Shown here: one piece after another, positions 1 through 6,475 of the stretch | Position numbering within the stretch: the stretch's first letter is position 1 | Layout of the letters: every line of letters starts with the position of its first letter | NCBI GenBank assembly: GCA_013002375.1 | Contig: JABDJW010000162.1 | Span: 1-6,475, forward strand | DNA length: 6,475 nucleotides | Source: Acidimicrobiales bacterium | Lineage (GTDB): Bacteria; Actinomycetota; Acidimicrobiia; Acidimicrobiales; SHLQ01 | Direction: 5' to 3' | Program-made: the position numbers and the translations under genes | The notes under the pieces: generated by a model | Seen by the model: only the letters and a program-made list of their open reading frames with translations | Databases searched by the model: none | Told to the model about the DNA's origin: nothing

Positions 1-423
1 GCGATCGAGGGGCGCTTCTTCGACAACCTCTGCCGGGGATTGGGCTGCGAACAGTGGGTGGGCAAACAGTACGACGACGACATTGCGTCAATGCGGGCCG
101 ACTTCACCGCCGCCTTCGCCACCCGAACTCGCGACGAATGGGTTGCCGAGCTCGGTCCGGCCGACACGTGCGTCTCGGCCGTGCAGGACATTCCCGAACT
201 CGTGCACGACGAGCAGTTCGTGGCCCGCGGTGCATTCGTGGAAGTGCAACACCCGACGGAGGGGCCGATCGCCCAGGTGTCGGCCGGCCTGGCCGGGCAA
301 GTCGACGCCACCACGATGCCGGTCGCCGACATGACCCAGACCCACACCGCCGAAGTGTTGGCCGAAGCCGGGTTCGAACCGGCCGTCGTCGCCGAGTTGA
401 TCGAAGCCGGCGTCATCGCATGA
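1..423 (+). CDS. Family III CoA-transferase / alpha-methylacyl-CoA racemase-like protein, C-terminal part (5' cut by window edge)
   Basis: The reading frame is open from base 1 and ends at TGA 421-423, giving 140 visible residues; the start lies outside the window. The fragment opens with AIEGRFFDNLCRGLG, matching the conserved Ala-Ile-Glu-x-x-Phe segment of the CaiB/BaiF (family III) fold. It continues with TRDEWVAEL and the ADTCVSAV stretch, also typical of the family's C-terminal part. By recall, the Glu of the AIE motif corresponds to Glu241 of M. tuberculosis alpha-methylacyl-CoA racemase. The residues that separate racemases (His/Asp pair) from formyl- or succinyl-CoA transferases (nucleophilic Asp) lie upstream and cannot be seen, so the reaction is open: either transfer of CoA between acids or inversion of a 2-methylacyl-CoA. 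The TTG at base 40 is not a credible start because the homology runs upstream of it. It lies 22 bp before a MaoC-like gene, consistent with one acyl-CoA operon. Confidence 0.85.
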   Translation, partial: AIEGRFFDNLCRGLGCEQWVGKQYDDDIASMRADFTAAFATRTRDEWVAELGPADTCVSAVQDIPELVHDEQFVARGAFVEVQHPTEGPIAQVSAGLAGQVDATTMPVADMTQTHTAEVLAEAGFEPAVVAELIEAGVIA

Positions 424-430
424 CCGCCAG

Positions 431-438
431 GGGAGGAG
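431..438 (+). promoter_or_regulatory. Ribosome binding site of the first MaoC-like gene
   Basis: GGGAGGAG lies 7 bases before the ATG at 446. It is a strong Shine-Dalgarno match in the 22-bp gap after the CoA-transferase stop codon, and it fixes the start of the next gene. Confidence 0.75.
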
Positions 439-445
439 CGAACCG

Positions 446-970
446 ATGCAACTGATGGAGGTGCCCGAGGCCGTCACGGCGTTGATCGGGCAGGAGCAGT
501 ACGAGGAGGAGGGCGGGTTCCCGGTCGAGCACGGCTACATCTGGACGACGTGCGCCTCGGTGGAGAACGGCAACCCGTTGTTCTGGGACGACGACGTCGC
601 CGCCGAGATCACCGATGGCCCGATCGCCCCGCCGACGATGCTGTCGGTGTGGTTTCGGCCCCACCACTGGTCGCCGGGCCGCACCGAGCCGGCGGTACCG
701 CTGCAGGCCCACTTCGACCTGAAGGAGCTGCTCGACCTGCCCGAGGCCATCATCAGCGAGAACACGATCACGTTCCATGACCCGGTGCGCATCGGCGATC
801 GCATTCGCAGCCGCCAGGTCCTGAAGTCGATCAGCGACCCGAAGACCACCAAGCTCGGAACCGGCCGGTTCTGGGTGCTCGAGGTCGAATACCTGAACCA
901 GGACGACCAGCTGGTCGGGGTCGAGAGTTACACCGCCTTTGGCTACCGCCGCCCGGAGGATGTTGCATGA
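446..970 (+). CDS. MaoC-like single-hotdog protein, probable non-catalytic subunit of a heteromeric enoyl-CoA hydratase
   Basis: This 174-residue protein resembles the MaoC N-terminal (FAS1-dehydratase-like) hotdog domain. It has a VENGNPLFWDDDVA segment at residues 39-52, the GPIAPPTML loop, and a C-terminal hotdog strand region (HDPVRIGDRIR, then LEVEYLNQDDQLV). Active MaoC/R-hydratases carry G-D-x-N-P-L-H, where Asp and His form the catalytic dyad. Here the same positions read Asn41 and Phe46 while N43-P44-L45 are kept, so the dyad is absent. Such a domain is expected to contribute acyl-chain binding and pair with an active partner. That partner is probably the next gene, whose ATG overlaps this stop codon in an ATGA (967-970), implying translational coupling and co-assembly. 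The layout parallels the known ChsH2/ChsH1 hydratase of sterol side-chain degradation, although no DUF35 tail is present here. The substrate is not evident. Confidence 0.82.
   Translation: MQLMEVPEAVTALIGQEQYEEEGGFPVEHGYIWTTCASVENGNPLFWDDDVAAEITDGPIAPPTMLSVWFRPHHWSPGRTEPAVPLQAHFDLKELLDLPEAIISENTITFHDPVRIGDRIRSRQVLKSISDPKTTKLGTGRFWVLEVEYLNQDDQLVGVESYTAFGYRRPEDVA
955..960 (+). promoter_or_regulatory. Ribosome binding site of the second MaoC-like gene, inside the upstream gene
   Basis: GGAGGA sits 6 bases before the ATG at 967, embedded in the last codons of the upstream MaoC-like gene. A consensus site together with the 4-base ATGA overlap supports coupled, roughly equimolar translation of the two subunits. 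Confidence 0.7.
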
Positions 971-1443
971 CCGAGCAGCTTCTGCACGGTGCCGTCTCGG
1001 CCGGCGACGAGGTTCCGCCGCTCGAGTACGAGGTCAGTGCCACCACGGTGGTGCTCGGCGCGCTGGCCTCGCGCGATTGGCGACCCATGCACCACGACTA
1101 CGACTTCGCGGTGAATCGCAACGGCACCAAGGACATCTTCCTGAACACGCCGAATCAGGCCGCCTGGTTCGAGCGCTTCGTCACCGACTGGACCGGCCCC
1201 AAGGCTCGACTGGCCCGGATGACGTTCCGGATGAGTGATTCGGTCTATCCCAAGGACACCATGCGCTTCACCGGCACCGTCACCGGCACCGACGTCGACG
1301 CCACCGGATGCGGCTTTGTCGACATCGATGTCCAGCTCCACGCCGACGATCGCCTGTGCACGACCTGCGCCGTGCGTATCGCCGTGCCGCTCGACGAAGC
1401 CGACAACCCCTGGGCCCGCCGCGGCGAGCAGTGGGCCCCCTAG
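967..1443 (+). CDS. MaoC-like enoyl-CoA hydratase, catalytic subunit
   Basis: This 158-residue single-hotdog protein of the MaoC dehydratase family is expected to add water to a trans-2-enoyl-CoA to give a 3-hydroxyacyl-CoA. Residues 36-44 read RDWRPMHHD: Asp37 and His42 have the D-x4-H spacing of the R-hydratase dyad, with Pro40 kept. The usual Asn before Pro is Arg39. Residues 71-95 (GPKARLARMTFRMSDSV, then the YPKDTM turn) are the substrate-side strands, and the C-terminal half (FTGTVTGTDV to VDIDVQL) has the alternating pattern of the last hotdog strands. The protein is half the length of two-domain hydratase 2 enzymes, and its likely other half is the dyad-less protein encoded just upstream. 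The D37/H42 spacing matches what I recall for ChsH1 of M. tuberculosis (Asp29/His34). It is followed 34 bp later by an acyl-CoA dehydrogenase, the enzyme that would make its substrate. Confidence 0.85.
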   Translation: MTEQLLHGAVSAGDEVPPLEYEVSATTVVLGALASRDWRPMHHDYDFAVNRNGTKDIFLNTPNQAAWFERFVTDWTGPKARLARMTFRMSDSVYPKDTMRFTGTVTGTDVDATGCGFVDIDVQLHADDRLCTTCAVRIAVPLDEADNPWARRGEQWAP

Positions 1444-1465
1444 ATCACAACGACCAAGCAAACCC

Positions 1466-1470
1466 GAGGA
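1466..1470 (+). promoter_or_regulatory. Ribosome binding site fixing the acyl-CoA dehydrogenase start
   Basis: GAGGA lies 7 bases before the ATG at 1478. It decides in favour of this start over in-frame upstream codons (from 1235) that lie within the preceding gene and encode no family-like sequence. Confidence 0.65.
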
Positions 1471-1477
1471 TCATCCC

Positions 1478-2596
1478 ATGCTCGACCTGGATTTCACCGA
1501 AGAACAAGACATGTTGCGCGAGGCCGTCGGTGGCCTGTGCGACGACAAGGCACCGCTCGAATCGGTGCGCGCCCTCGAGAATGACGAGACCGGCTTCGAC
1601 GCCGAGTTCTGGCAGCAGCTCGCCATGCTCGGCGTGACCGGCGCGTTGATCCCCGAGGAACACGGCGGCTCGGGCATGAGCCTGATGGATGCCGTCGTCG
1701 TCTACGAGGAGTTCGGCCGCTCGCTGGCACCGTCACCCCACCTGGTGTCGGCCGTGGTTTGTGCCGGCGTGTTGACCCGGGCCGGCAGCGATGCCCAACA
1801 GGCCGAATGGCTGCCCAAGATTGCCTCGGGCGAGGCGATCGTGAGCGCGGCTTGGCTCGAACCGGACAACAGTTCGGGTCCCGCAGGCGTGCAGATGGTC
1901 GCCGAGGCGGCGGGCGAAGGCTGGTCGCTGTCCGGGGCGAAGCGGCACGTCTTCTTCGCCAAGGCTGCGTCGGCCTTCGTCGTGTTGGCCCGCTCGGCCG
2001 ATGGCGTCGATCTGTTTCTCGTTCCCGCCGATGCCGACGGCATCTCCCTCACCCAACAGAACAGCGTGGCCTATGACACGCAGTATCGGGTCGACTTCGA
2101 CAACGTGGCGGTCGGCGCCGACCAGCGCATCGGCCCGGCCGGTTCGGGTTGGGGCACCTGGCATCGCACGCTGCTCGAGGCCGGGATCCTCGTCGGTGCG
2201 CAATGTGTCGGCGGCGCGAAGCGAGTACACGAGATCACCAGCGAATACGCCCAGGAGCGGGTGCAGTTCGACAAGCCTCTCGCCGCGTTCCAGTCGATCA
2301 GCCACTACCTGGCCGACGGCATCACCGAGATCGACGGCGCACGGGTGCTCGTCTATCAGGCGGCTTGGGCGAGGGACGCCCAACACTCGATCGAGAAACT
2401 GGCGCCGATGGCCAAGATGATCGCGACCGAGACGTTCCGCAAGGTTTCGGCGACCGCGATTCAGGTGCACGGCGGCATGGGGTTCACGGTCGAGTGCGAC
2501 GCCCAGCTGTATTTCCGCCGGGCCAAGAGCCTCGAGCTCAACTGGTTCGACACCAGCCACCTCGAAGAACTCATTGCGGCCCAGGTCCTGGATTAG
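1478..2596 (+). CDS. Acyl-CoA dehydrogenase (FadE-type)
   Basis: This 372-residue flavoprotein would oxidise an acyl-CoA to a trans-2-enoyl-CoA using FAD. The start at 1478 gives the classical N-terminus MLDLDFTEEQDMLRE. Landmarks are the LIPEEHGGSG loop (residues 57-66), the AAWLEPDNSS flavin-side strand (124-133), QERVQFDKPLAAFQ (259-272, FAD-binding Arg261), and QVHGGMGFTVECD (329-341). Length is normal. Two deviations stand out: the usual FGK after the Arg is FDK (Asp265), and the C-terminal region where MCAD-like enzymes carry the catalytic Glu (the EGT motif) reads LNWFDTSHLEE. Glu234 lies about one residue from the isovaleryl-CoA-dehydrogenase-type base position and is a candidate. Actinobacterial FadE proteins of sterol side-chain pathways often work as alpha2beta2 pairs with one catalytic subunit, so a partner may be encoded left of the window. 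It closes the operon with the hydratase pair; the next gene is 125 bp away. Confidence 0.93.
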   Translation: MLDLDFTEEQDMLREAVGGLCDDKAPLESVRALENDETGFDAEFWQQLAMLGVTGALIPEEHGGSGMSLMDAVVVYEEFGRSLAPSPHLVSAVVCAGVLTRAGSDAQQAEWLPKIASGEAIVSAAWLEPDNSSGPAGVQMVAEAAGEGWSLSGAKRHVFFAKAASAFVVLARSADGVDLFLVPADADGISLTQQNSVAYDTQYRVDFDNVAVGADQRIGPAGSGWGTWHRTLLEAGILVGAQCVGGAKRVHEITSEYAQERVQFDKPLAAFQSISHYLADGITEIDGARVLVYQAAWARDAQHSIEKLAPMAKMIATETFRKVSATAIQVHGGMGFTVECDAQLYFRRAKSLELNWFDTSHLEELIAAQVLD

Positions 2597-2601
2597 CACT
2601 T

Positions 2602-2620
2602 ACTGCCGAACTCGCCTTCG
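2602..2620 (+). repeat. Imperfect direct repeat, copy 1
   Basis: ACTGCCGAACTCGCCTTCG matches 16 of 19 bases with 2692-2710, exactly 90 bp downstream. The role is unknown. It lies 5 bases after the acyl-CoA dehydrogenase stop codon. Confidence 0.5.
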
Positions 2621-2691
2621 TCTCGTCCGGTGCTTCGCTCATTCCGCTCCGCGTTGCGGTCTCCGGACCAGCAGGTCGAGGAGCCGCGGTC

Positions 2692-2710
2692 ACTACCGAA
2701 TTCGCCGTCG
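2692..2710 (+). repeat. Imperfect direct repeat, copy 2
   Basis: ACTACCGAATTCGCCGTCG matches 16 of 19 bases with 2602-2620. It ends 11 bases before the LLM oxidoreductase ATG, so it could be an operator half, a promoter-proximal element or the edge of a short intergenic repeat. The sequence alone does not decide. Confidence 0.5.
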
Positions 2711-2721
2711 GGCGGTCTATC

Positions 2722-3744
2722 ATGATCTCGTCTGTTTCGATCACGGTGCCGACCGACGACCTCACCCAGGTGCGGTCGATCTATCCCGAACTCGAGAGGA
2801 TCGGCTACGACCGGGCCTTCTCGTTCGAAGCCAAGCACGATCCCTTTCTGCCCCTGGCGACGGCGGCCGAACACACCTCACAGCTGCGGCTGGGCACGGC
2901 AATCGCGATCGCGTTTGCCCGCACGCCGATGACGTTGGCCAACATCGGTTGGGATCTCCAGACGTTGACCGGCGGTCGGTTCACGCTGGGCCTCGGCTCA
3001 CAGATCCGGCCCCATGTCGTCGAGCGGTTCGGAATGCCCTGGTCGCGCCCGGCCGAGCGCATGCGAGAGCTCGTGCTGGCGGTTCGGGCGATTTGGCATG
3101 CGTGGGAAACCGGCGATCAGCTGGACTTTCGGGGTGACTTCTATTCGCACACCCGCATGATCCCGGCCTTCGATCCCGGCCCGAATCCGTTCGGCCTTCC
3201 CCCGCTCTTCACCGCGGGAGTTGGCCCCCGCATGACCGAGGTGGCCGGCGAGGTCGCCGACGGCTTCCTGGTGCACCCGGTCAACACCCGCCGCTCGCTG
3301 CGGGAGCTGACCCTGCCGGCGTTGGAGCGGGGCGCGGCTCGAGCCGGGCGACAACCGACCGATATCGAGGTGGTGTGCGTCACCACCATCGTGACGGGCC
3401 GCACCGAAGCCGAGTTCCAGCGTTCCTACGATGCCGTGCGGCAACAGCTCGCGTTCTACGGCACGACACCGGCCTACCAGCCCGTGTTCGAGCTCCATGG
3501 CTACGGCGATGCCCACCTCGAACTGAAGCGGCTGGCCCGACAAGGCGAGTGGGAGCAGATGGCGTCGTTGATCGACGACACGTTTCTGCGCGAGGTGGCC
3601 GTGGTCGGCGAGCTTCACGACATCGCGCCCGCGCTCCAGGCTCGGCTCGAAGGCGTGTCAGGGTCGGTGAGCTTGGTGAACAACCGAGCCCCCGACCCCA
3701 ACCACTTCGCCGAAGTCGTCGCCGACCTGACCGGTTCCGGCTGA
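2722..3744 (+). CDS. LLM-class F420-dependent oxidoreductase, MSMEG_2256-like family
   Basis: This 340-residue protein of the luciferase-like monooxygenase fold (TIM barrel) probably uses reduced F420 rather than FMN. Family features are FSFEAKHDPFLPLATAAEHT (residues 33-52), LRLGTAIAIAFARTPMTLA (55-73), WDLQTLTGGRFTLGLGSQ (77-94), the ERFGMPWSRPAERMREL region (101-117), and TAGVGPRMTEVAGEVADGF (164-182), which should bind the cofactor phosphate. The AFARTPM and GLGSQ...RFGMPW combination is what I recognise as the TIGR03617 (MSMEG_2256) type, for which no substrate is established. The start is ATG 2722, preceded by a modest GGGCGG; the open frame continues upstream but without family-like sequence. 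The protein is cytosolic with no signal peptide. It lies 125 bp after the acyl-CoA operon and may be read through from it or have its own promoter. Its stop is only 6 bp from the glnS stop on the opposite strand. Confidence 0.9.
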   Translation: MISSVSITVPTDDLTQVRSIYPELERIGYDRAFSFEAKHDPFLPLATAAEHTSQLRLGTAIAIAFARTPMTLANIGWDLQTLTGGRFTLGLGSQIRPHVVERFGMPWSRPAERMRELVLAVRAIWHAWETGDQLDFRGDFYSHTRMIPAFDPGPNPFGLPPLFTAGVGPRMTEVAGEVADGFLVHPVNTRRSLRELTLPALERGAARAGRQPTDIEVVCVTTIVTGRTEAEFQRSYDAVRQQLAFYGTTPAYQPVFELHGYGDAHLELKRLARQGEWEQMASLIDDTFLREVAVVGELHDIAPALQARLEGVSGSVSLVNNRAPDPNHFAEVVADLTGSG

Positions 3745-3750
3745 CCGCAG

Positions 3751-5457
<1,707 letters not shown>

Positions 5458-5463
5458 GCCCTC

Positions 5464-5469
5464 AGGCTA
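5464..5469 (-). promoter_or_regulatory. Candidate -10 element of glnS, placed for a leaderless transcript
   Basis: On the minus strand this reads TAGCCT, matching the actinobacterial TANNNT -10 pattern, and it occupies positions -12 to -7 relative to the G of the GTG start. Transcription would then begin at the start codon itself. The -35 region (about 5487-5492, CTGTGC) is a weak match. The call rests on position and the hexamer only. Confidence 0.5.
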
Positions 5470-5545
5470 AAGGGGTCGCGCCGCCGGCACAGGGTTTTCA
5501 CCTCACGGGTTCAGCCGTGGCAAGGTGGACCGAACTCGAGCCCGT

Positions 5546-5551
5546 GGGGGA
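5546..5551 (+). promoter_or_regulatory. Ribosome binding site of the acetoacetate-decarboxylase-like gene
   Basis: GGGGGA ends 3 bases before the ATG at 5555. The spacing is short but still supports this ATG. An in-frame GTG at 5525 would add 10 residues (MDRTRARGGT) with no family similarity. Confidence 0.45.
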
Positions 5552-5554
5552 ACT

Positions 5555-6331
5555 ATGGCTGAAGCAGCTCCGAAGACCGATGCCGGCGAGGTCGCCGGTT
5601 GGCCCAAGCTGCGGTTCTCGTACCGCACCGATCCCGATCGCATCGCCGAATTGCTGCCGCCCGGCATCACGCCGGGGGCCAATCCGCACGTGCACATCCA
5701 GATCTACTGTGTGCCGATCATCGGTGAACCGGAGTTCGGCGTCAGTACCAAGGTCGAGGCCGATTTCGATGGCATCGAGGGTATGTACAACCTCGGCATG
5801 GGCATCGATCAAGAAGCGGCGATTTTCAACAGTCAGAGCATGAACGGTCAGCCCAAGTTTCCGTGCCGCATCCGGTTCTTCCGCCTGCAGGACGAGGTCG
5901 AGGCCAAGTGCACCCACCAGGGGTACACGTTTCTCGACTTCCGCGGCCGGCTCGGCGACCCGGTCGAGGTTGACACCACGCCCGAAGAGCAGAACGAATG
6001 GTGGATCAAGGTGTCCCGCCAGATCGGCGGCGCCGAAAAGGAGTACGACTTCCCGCCTCACGTGGTGCGGGTGCGCACCGTGATGGGTATGAAGTCCAGC
6101 CAGCCGGTCGACGGTGATCTGATCCTGCGGGACAGCCCATGGGATCCCATCGCCGAGCTCTTGCCGATGCGCGAGCAGCTGAGCGCCGACCTTGTGACCA
6201 CGTCCTTTCACGAGCGTGAGATCACCAATGCCGGGCCGCTCGATCCCACCGCCTTCTGGCCCTTCGTCGACACCATCGGTGGTTCCCGCTGGCCGGGCGA
6301 ACGGGGCGGCCCCCGCTACGGTCGGGGCTGA
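5555..6331 (+). CDS. Acetoacetate decarboxylase-like protein with altered active site
   Basis: This 258-residue protein matches the acetoacetate decarboxylase (ADC) superfamily in length and landmarks. YRTDPDRIAELLPPGI (residues 23-38) parallels the YRTDMDALRKVVPEPL segment of Clostridium Adc, followed by a beta-barrel core and GQPKFPCRIRF (98-108). Lys101 aligns with the Schiff-base Lys115 of Adc. The adjacent Lys116, which lowers the nucleophile's pKa in true decarboxylases, is Phe102 here, and the Arg-Glu preceding the YPKK motif is not obvious (NSQSMNG instead). A Schiff-base enzyme acting as an aldolase/dehydratase or a different decarboxylase is therefore as likely as acetoacetate decarboxylation. 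There is no signal peptide or membrane segment. It is transcribed divergently from glnS and convergent with a probable alcohol dehydrogenase gene, from which it is separated by a strong hairpin. No substrate can be read from the context. Confidence 0.8.
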   Translation: MAEAAPKTDAGEVAGWPKLRFSYRTDPDRIAELLPPGITPGANPHVHIQIYCVPIIGEPEFGVSTKVEADFDGIEGMYNLGMGIDQEAAIFNSQSMNGQPKFPCRIRFFRLQDEVEAKCTHQGYTFLDFRGRLGDPVEVDTTPEEQNEWWIKVSRQIGGAEKEYDFPPHVVRVRTVMGMKSSQPVDGDLILRDSPWDPIAELLPMREQLSADLVTTSFHEREITNAGPLDPTAFWPFVDTIGGSRWPGERGGPRYGRG

Positions 6332-6346
6332 CCACTCACGCCCAAA

Positions 6347-6387
6347 TTCTTGCCGAAAACCCCGGCGCCGGTGGTTTTCGGCAAGAA
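6347..6387. terminator. Perfect 15-bp inverted repeat between convergent genes, probable bidirectional terminator
   Basis: TTCTTGCCGAAAACC (6347-6361) is exactly complementary to GGTTTTCGGCAAGAA (6373-6387) around an 11-base loop, which itself contains the palindrome CCGGCGCCGG (6362-6371). It lies 15 bp after the ADC-like stop and 14 bp from the stop of the minus-strand gene. On the minus strand the stem is followed by TTT; on the plus strand there is no T-run. That fits the U-poor hairpin terminators common in high-GC actinobacteria. Confidence 0.75.
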
Positions 6388-6401
6388 GAACGAACGTGCG
6401 G

Positions 6402-6475
6402 CTAACCGCCCACGTTGAGCACGGTGCGGATGCCGTCGGCGTTGCGCAGGTGTTCGAAGCCTTGGTTGATGTCGG
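6402..6475 (-). CDS. Probable zinc-dependent alcohol dehydrogenase, C-terminal end (cut by window edge)
   Basis: Only the last 23 codons and the TAG stop (minus strand 6404-6402) are inside the window. They read DINQGFEHLRNADGIRTVLN followed by VGG. The D-I-N-x-G-F-x-x-L-R-x-G/A-x-x-I-R-x-V-L pattern is the usual C-terminus of medium-chain, zinc-dependent alcohol dehydrogenases of the AdhD/AdhE1 type, which oxidise alcohols with NAD(P) or another carrier such as mycothiol. None of the zinc or cofactor motifs are visible, so subfamily and substrate cannot be assigned. It converges on the ADC-like gene across the hairpin at 6347-6387. Confidence 0.65.
   Translation of the reverse strand, partial: DINQGFEHLRNADGIRTVLNVGG

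Larger units (their letters stand above)
2597..2721. other. Non-coding spacer with imperfect direct repeat and weak hairpin
   Basis: This 125-bp gap lies between the acyl-CoA dehydrogenase stop and the LLM oxidoreductase start. It contains two copies of a 19-bp repeat (2602-2620 and 2692-2710) and a possible stem formed by GTCCGG (2625-2630) and CCGGAC (2663-2668), with an inner CCGC/GCGG stem (2644-2647 and 2656-2659). No T-run follows the stem, so a standard terminator is not supported. The frame stays open through the gap but has no ATG or GTG start and no recognisable protein. Confidence 0.5.
5458..5554. promoter_or_regulatory. Divergent intergenic region between glnS and the acetoacetate-decarboxylase-like gene
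   Basis: These 97 bp must hold promoters for both divergent genes unless one is internal to a coding region. Only the glnS -10 box is recognisable. I found no convincing -10/-35 pair for the plus-strand gene and no clear dyad operator. Confidence 0.45.

Noticed and set aside
1235..1477. N-terminal extension of the acyl-CoA dehydrogenase
   Set aside because: The extra residues are Pro/Ser/Thr-rich, out of frame with and fully inside the preceding hydratase gene. ATG 1478 has GAGGA 7 bases upstream and starts the normal family N-terminus.
1733..2599. 288-codon open frame on the minus strand opposite the acyl-CoA dehydrogenase
   Set aside because: It is composed of Arg/Gly/His/Leu-rich shadow sequence opposite a gene with clear family motifs, and it has no ribosome binding site or recognisable domain.
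2625..2668. Intrinsic terminator after the acyl-CoA dehydrogenase
   Set aside because: The stem is only 6 bp with interrupted inner pairing and no T-run. It is described as a weak hairpin within the spacer and not called a terminator.
2149..2721. N-terminal extension of the LLM oxidoreductase into the acyl-CoA dehydrogenase gene
   Set aside because: The translated extension is an Arg-rich shadow of the dehydrogenase gene. The LLM homology begins at ATG 2722.
5525..5554. GTG start giving a 10-residue longer acetoacetate-decarboxylase-like protein
   Set aside because: There is no ribosome binding site or correctly placed -10 box for it, and the extra residues show no family similarity. ATG 5555 has GGGGGA just upstream.
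5498..6211. 237-codon open frame on the minus strand opposite the acetoacetate-decarboxylase-like gene
   Set aside because: It is a shadow frame. The plus-strand product has recognisable ADC landmarks and a Shine-Dalgarno site, while this one has neither.

Overview
The window is 6.5 kb of high-GC, densely coding DNA that looks like an ordinary chromosomal segment of an actinobacterium. The evidence is strong G/C bias at third codon positions, an F420-type luciferase-like oxidoreductase, a steroid/branched-chain acyl-CoA catabolic gene set, and a TANNNT -10 element placed exactly for a leaderless transcript. A glutaminyl-tRNA synthetase argues against mycobacteria and streptomycetes, which charge tRNA-Gln through GatCAB. 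A deep-branching group such as Acidimicrobiia is a reasonable guess, but this is inference. I see no tRNA, rRNA, CRISPR array, insertion sequence or phage gene.

Layout. Bases 1-2596 (+) hold a tightly packed acyl-CoA operon, cut at the left edge: the C-terminal part of a family III CoA-transferase / alpha-methylacyl-CoA racemase-like protein, two single-hotdog MaoC-like proteins that overlap by 4 bp, and an acyl-CoA dehydrogenase. Of the two MaoC-like proteins, the first has lost the hydratase Asp/His pair and the second keeps it, so together they probably form one heteromeric enoyl-CoA hydratase. Acyl-CoA dehydrogenase followed by hydratase is two successive steps of a beta-oxidation cycle. 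A racemase or CoA-transferase would prepare the substrate. The set resembles the dehydrogenase/hydratase part of actinobacterial sterol side-chain loci.

Bases 2597-2721 are a non-coding spacer with a near-perfect 19-bp direct repeat and a weak hairpin. It precedes an F420-dependent LLM-family oxidoreductase (2722-3744, +) of the MSMEG_2256 type. That gene converges on glnS (3751-5457, -) with only 6 bp between stop codons. glnS starts at GTG with a -10 box exactly 7-12 bases upstream, suggesting a leaderless mRNA. A 97-bp divergent spacer separates it from an acetoacetate-decarboxylase-like gene (5555-6331, +), which keeps the Schiff-base lysine but not the neighbouring lysine that tunes its pKa.

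A 15-bp perfect inverted repeat (6347-6387) separates that gene from the C-terminal end of a probable zinc-dependent alcohol dehydrogenase on the minus strand (6402-6475). Nothing here amounts to a clearly new system. The most useful leads are the split hydratase with one dead subunit, the acyl-CoA dehydrogenase without an obvious standard catalytic base, the altered acetoacetate-decarboxylase-like active site, and glnS in an actinobacterial setting.
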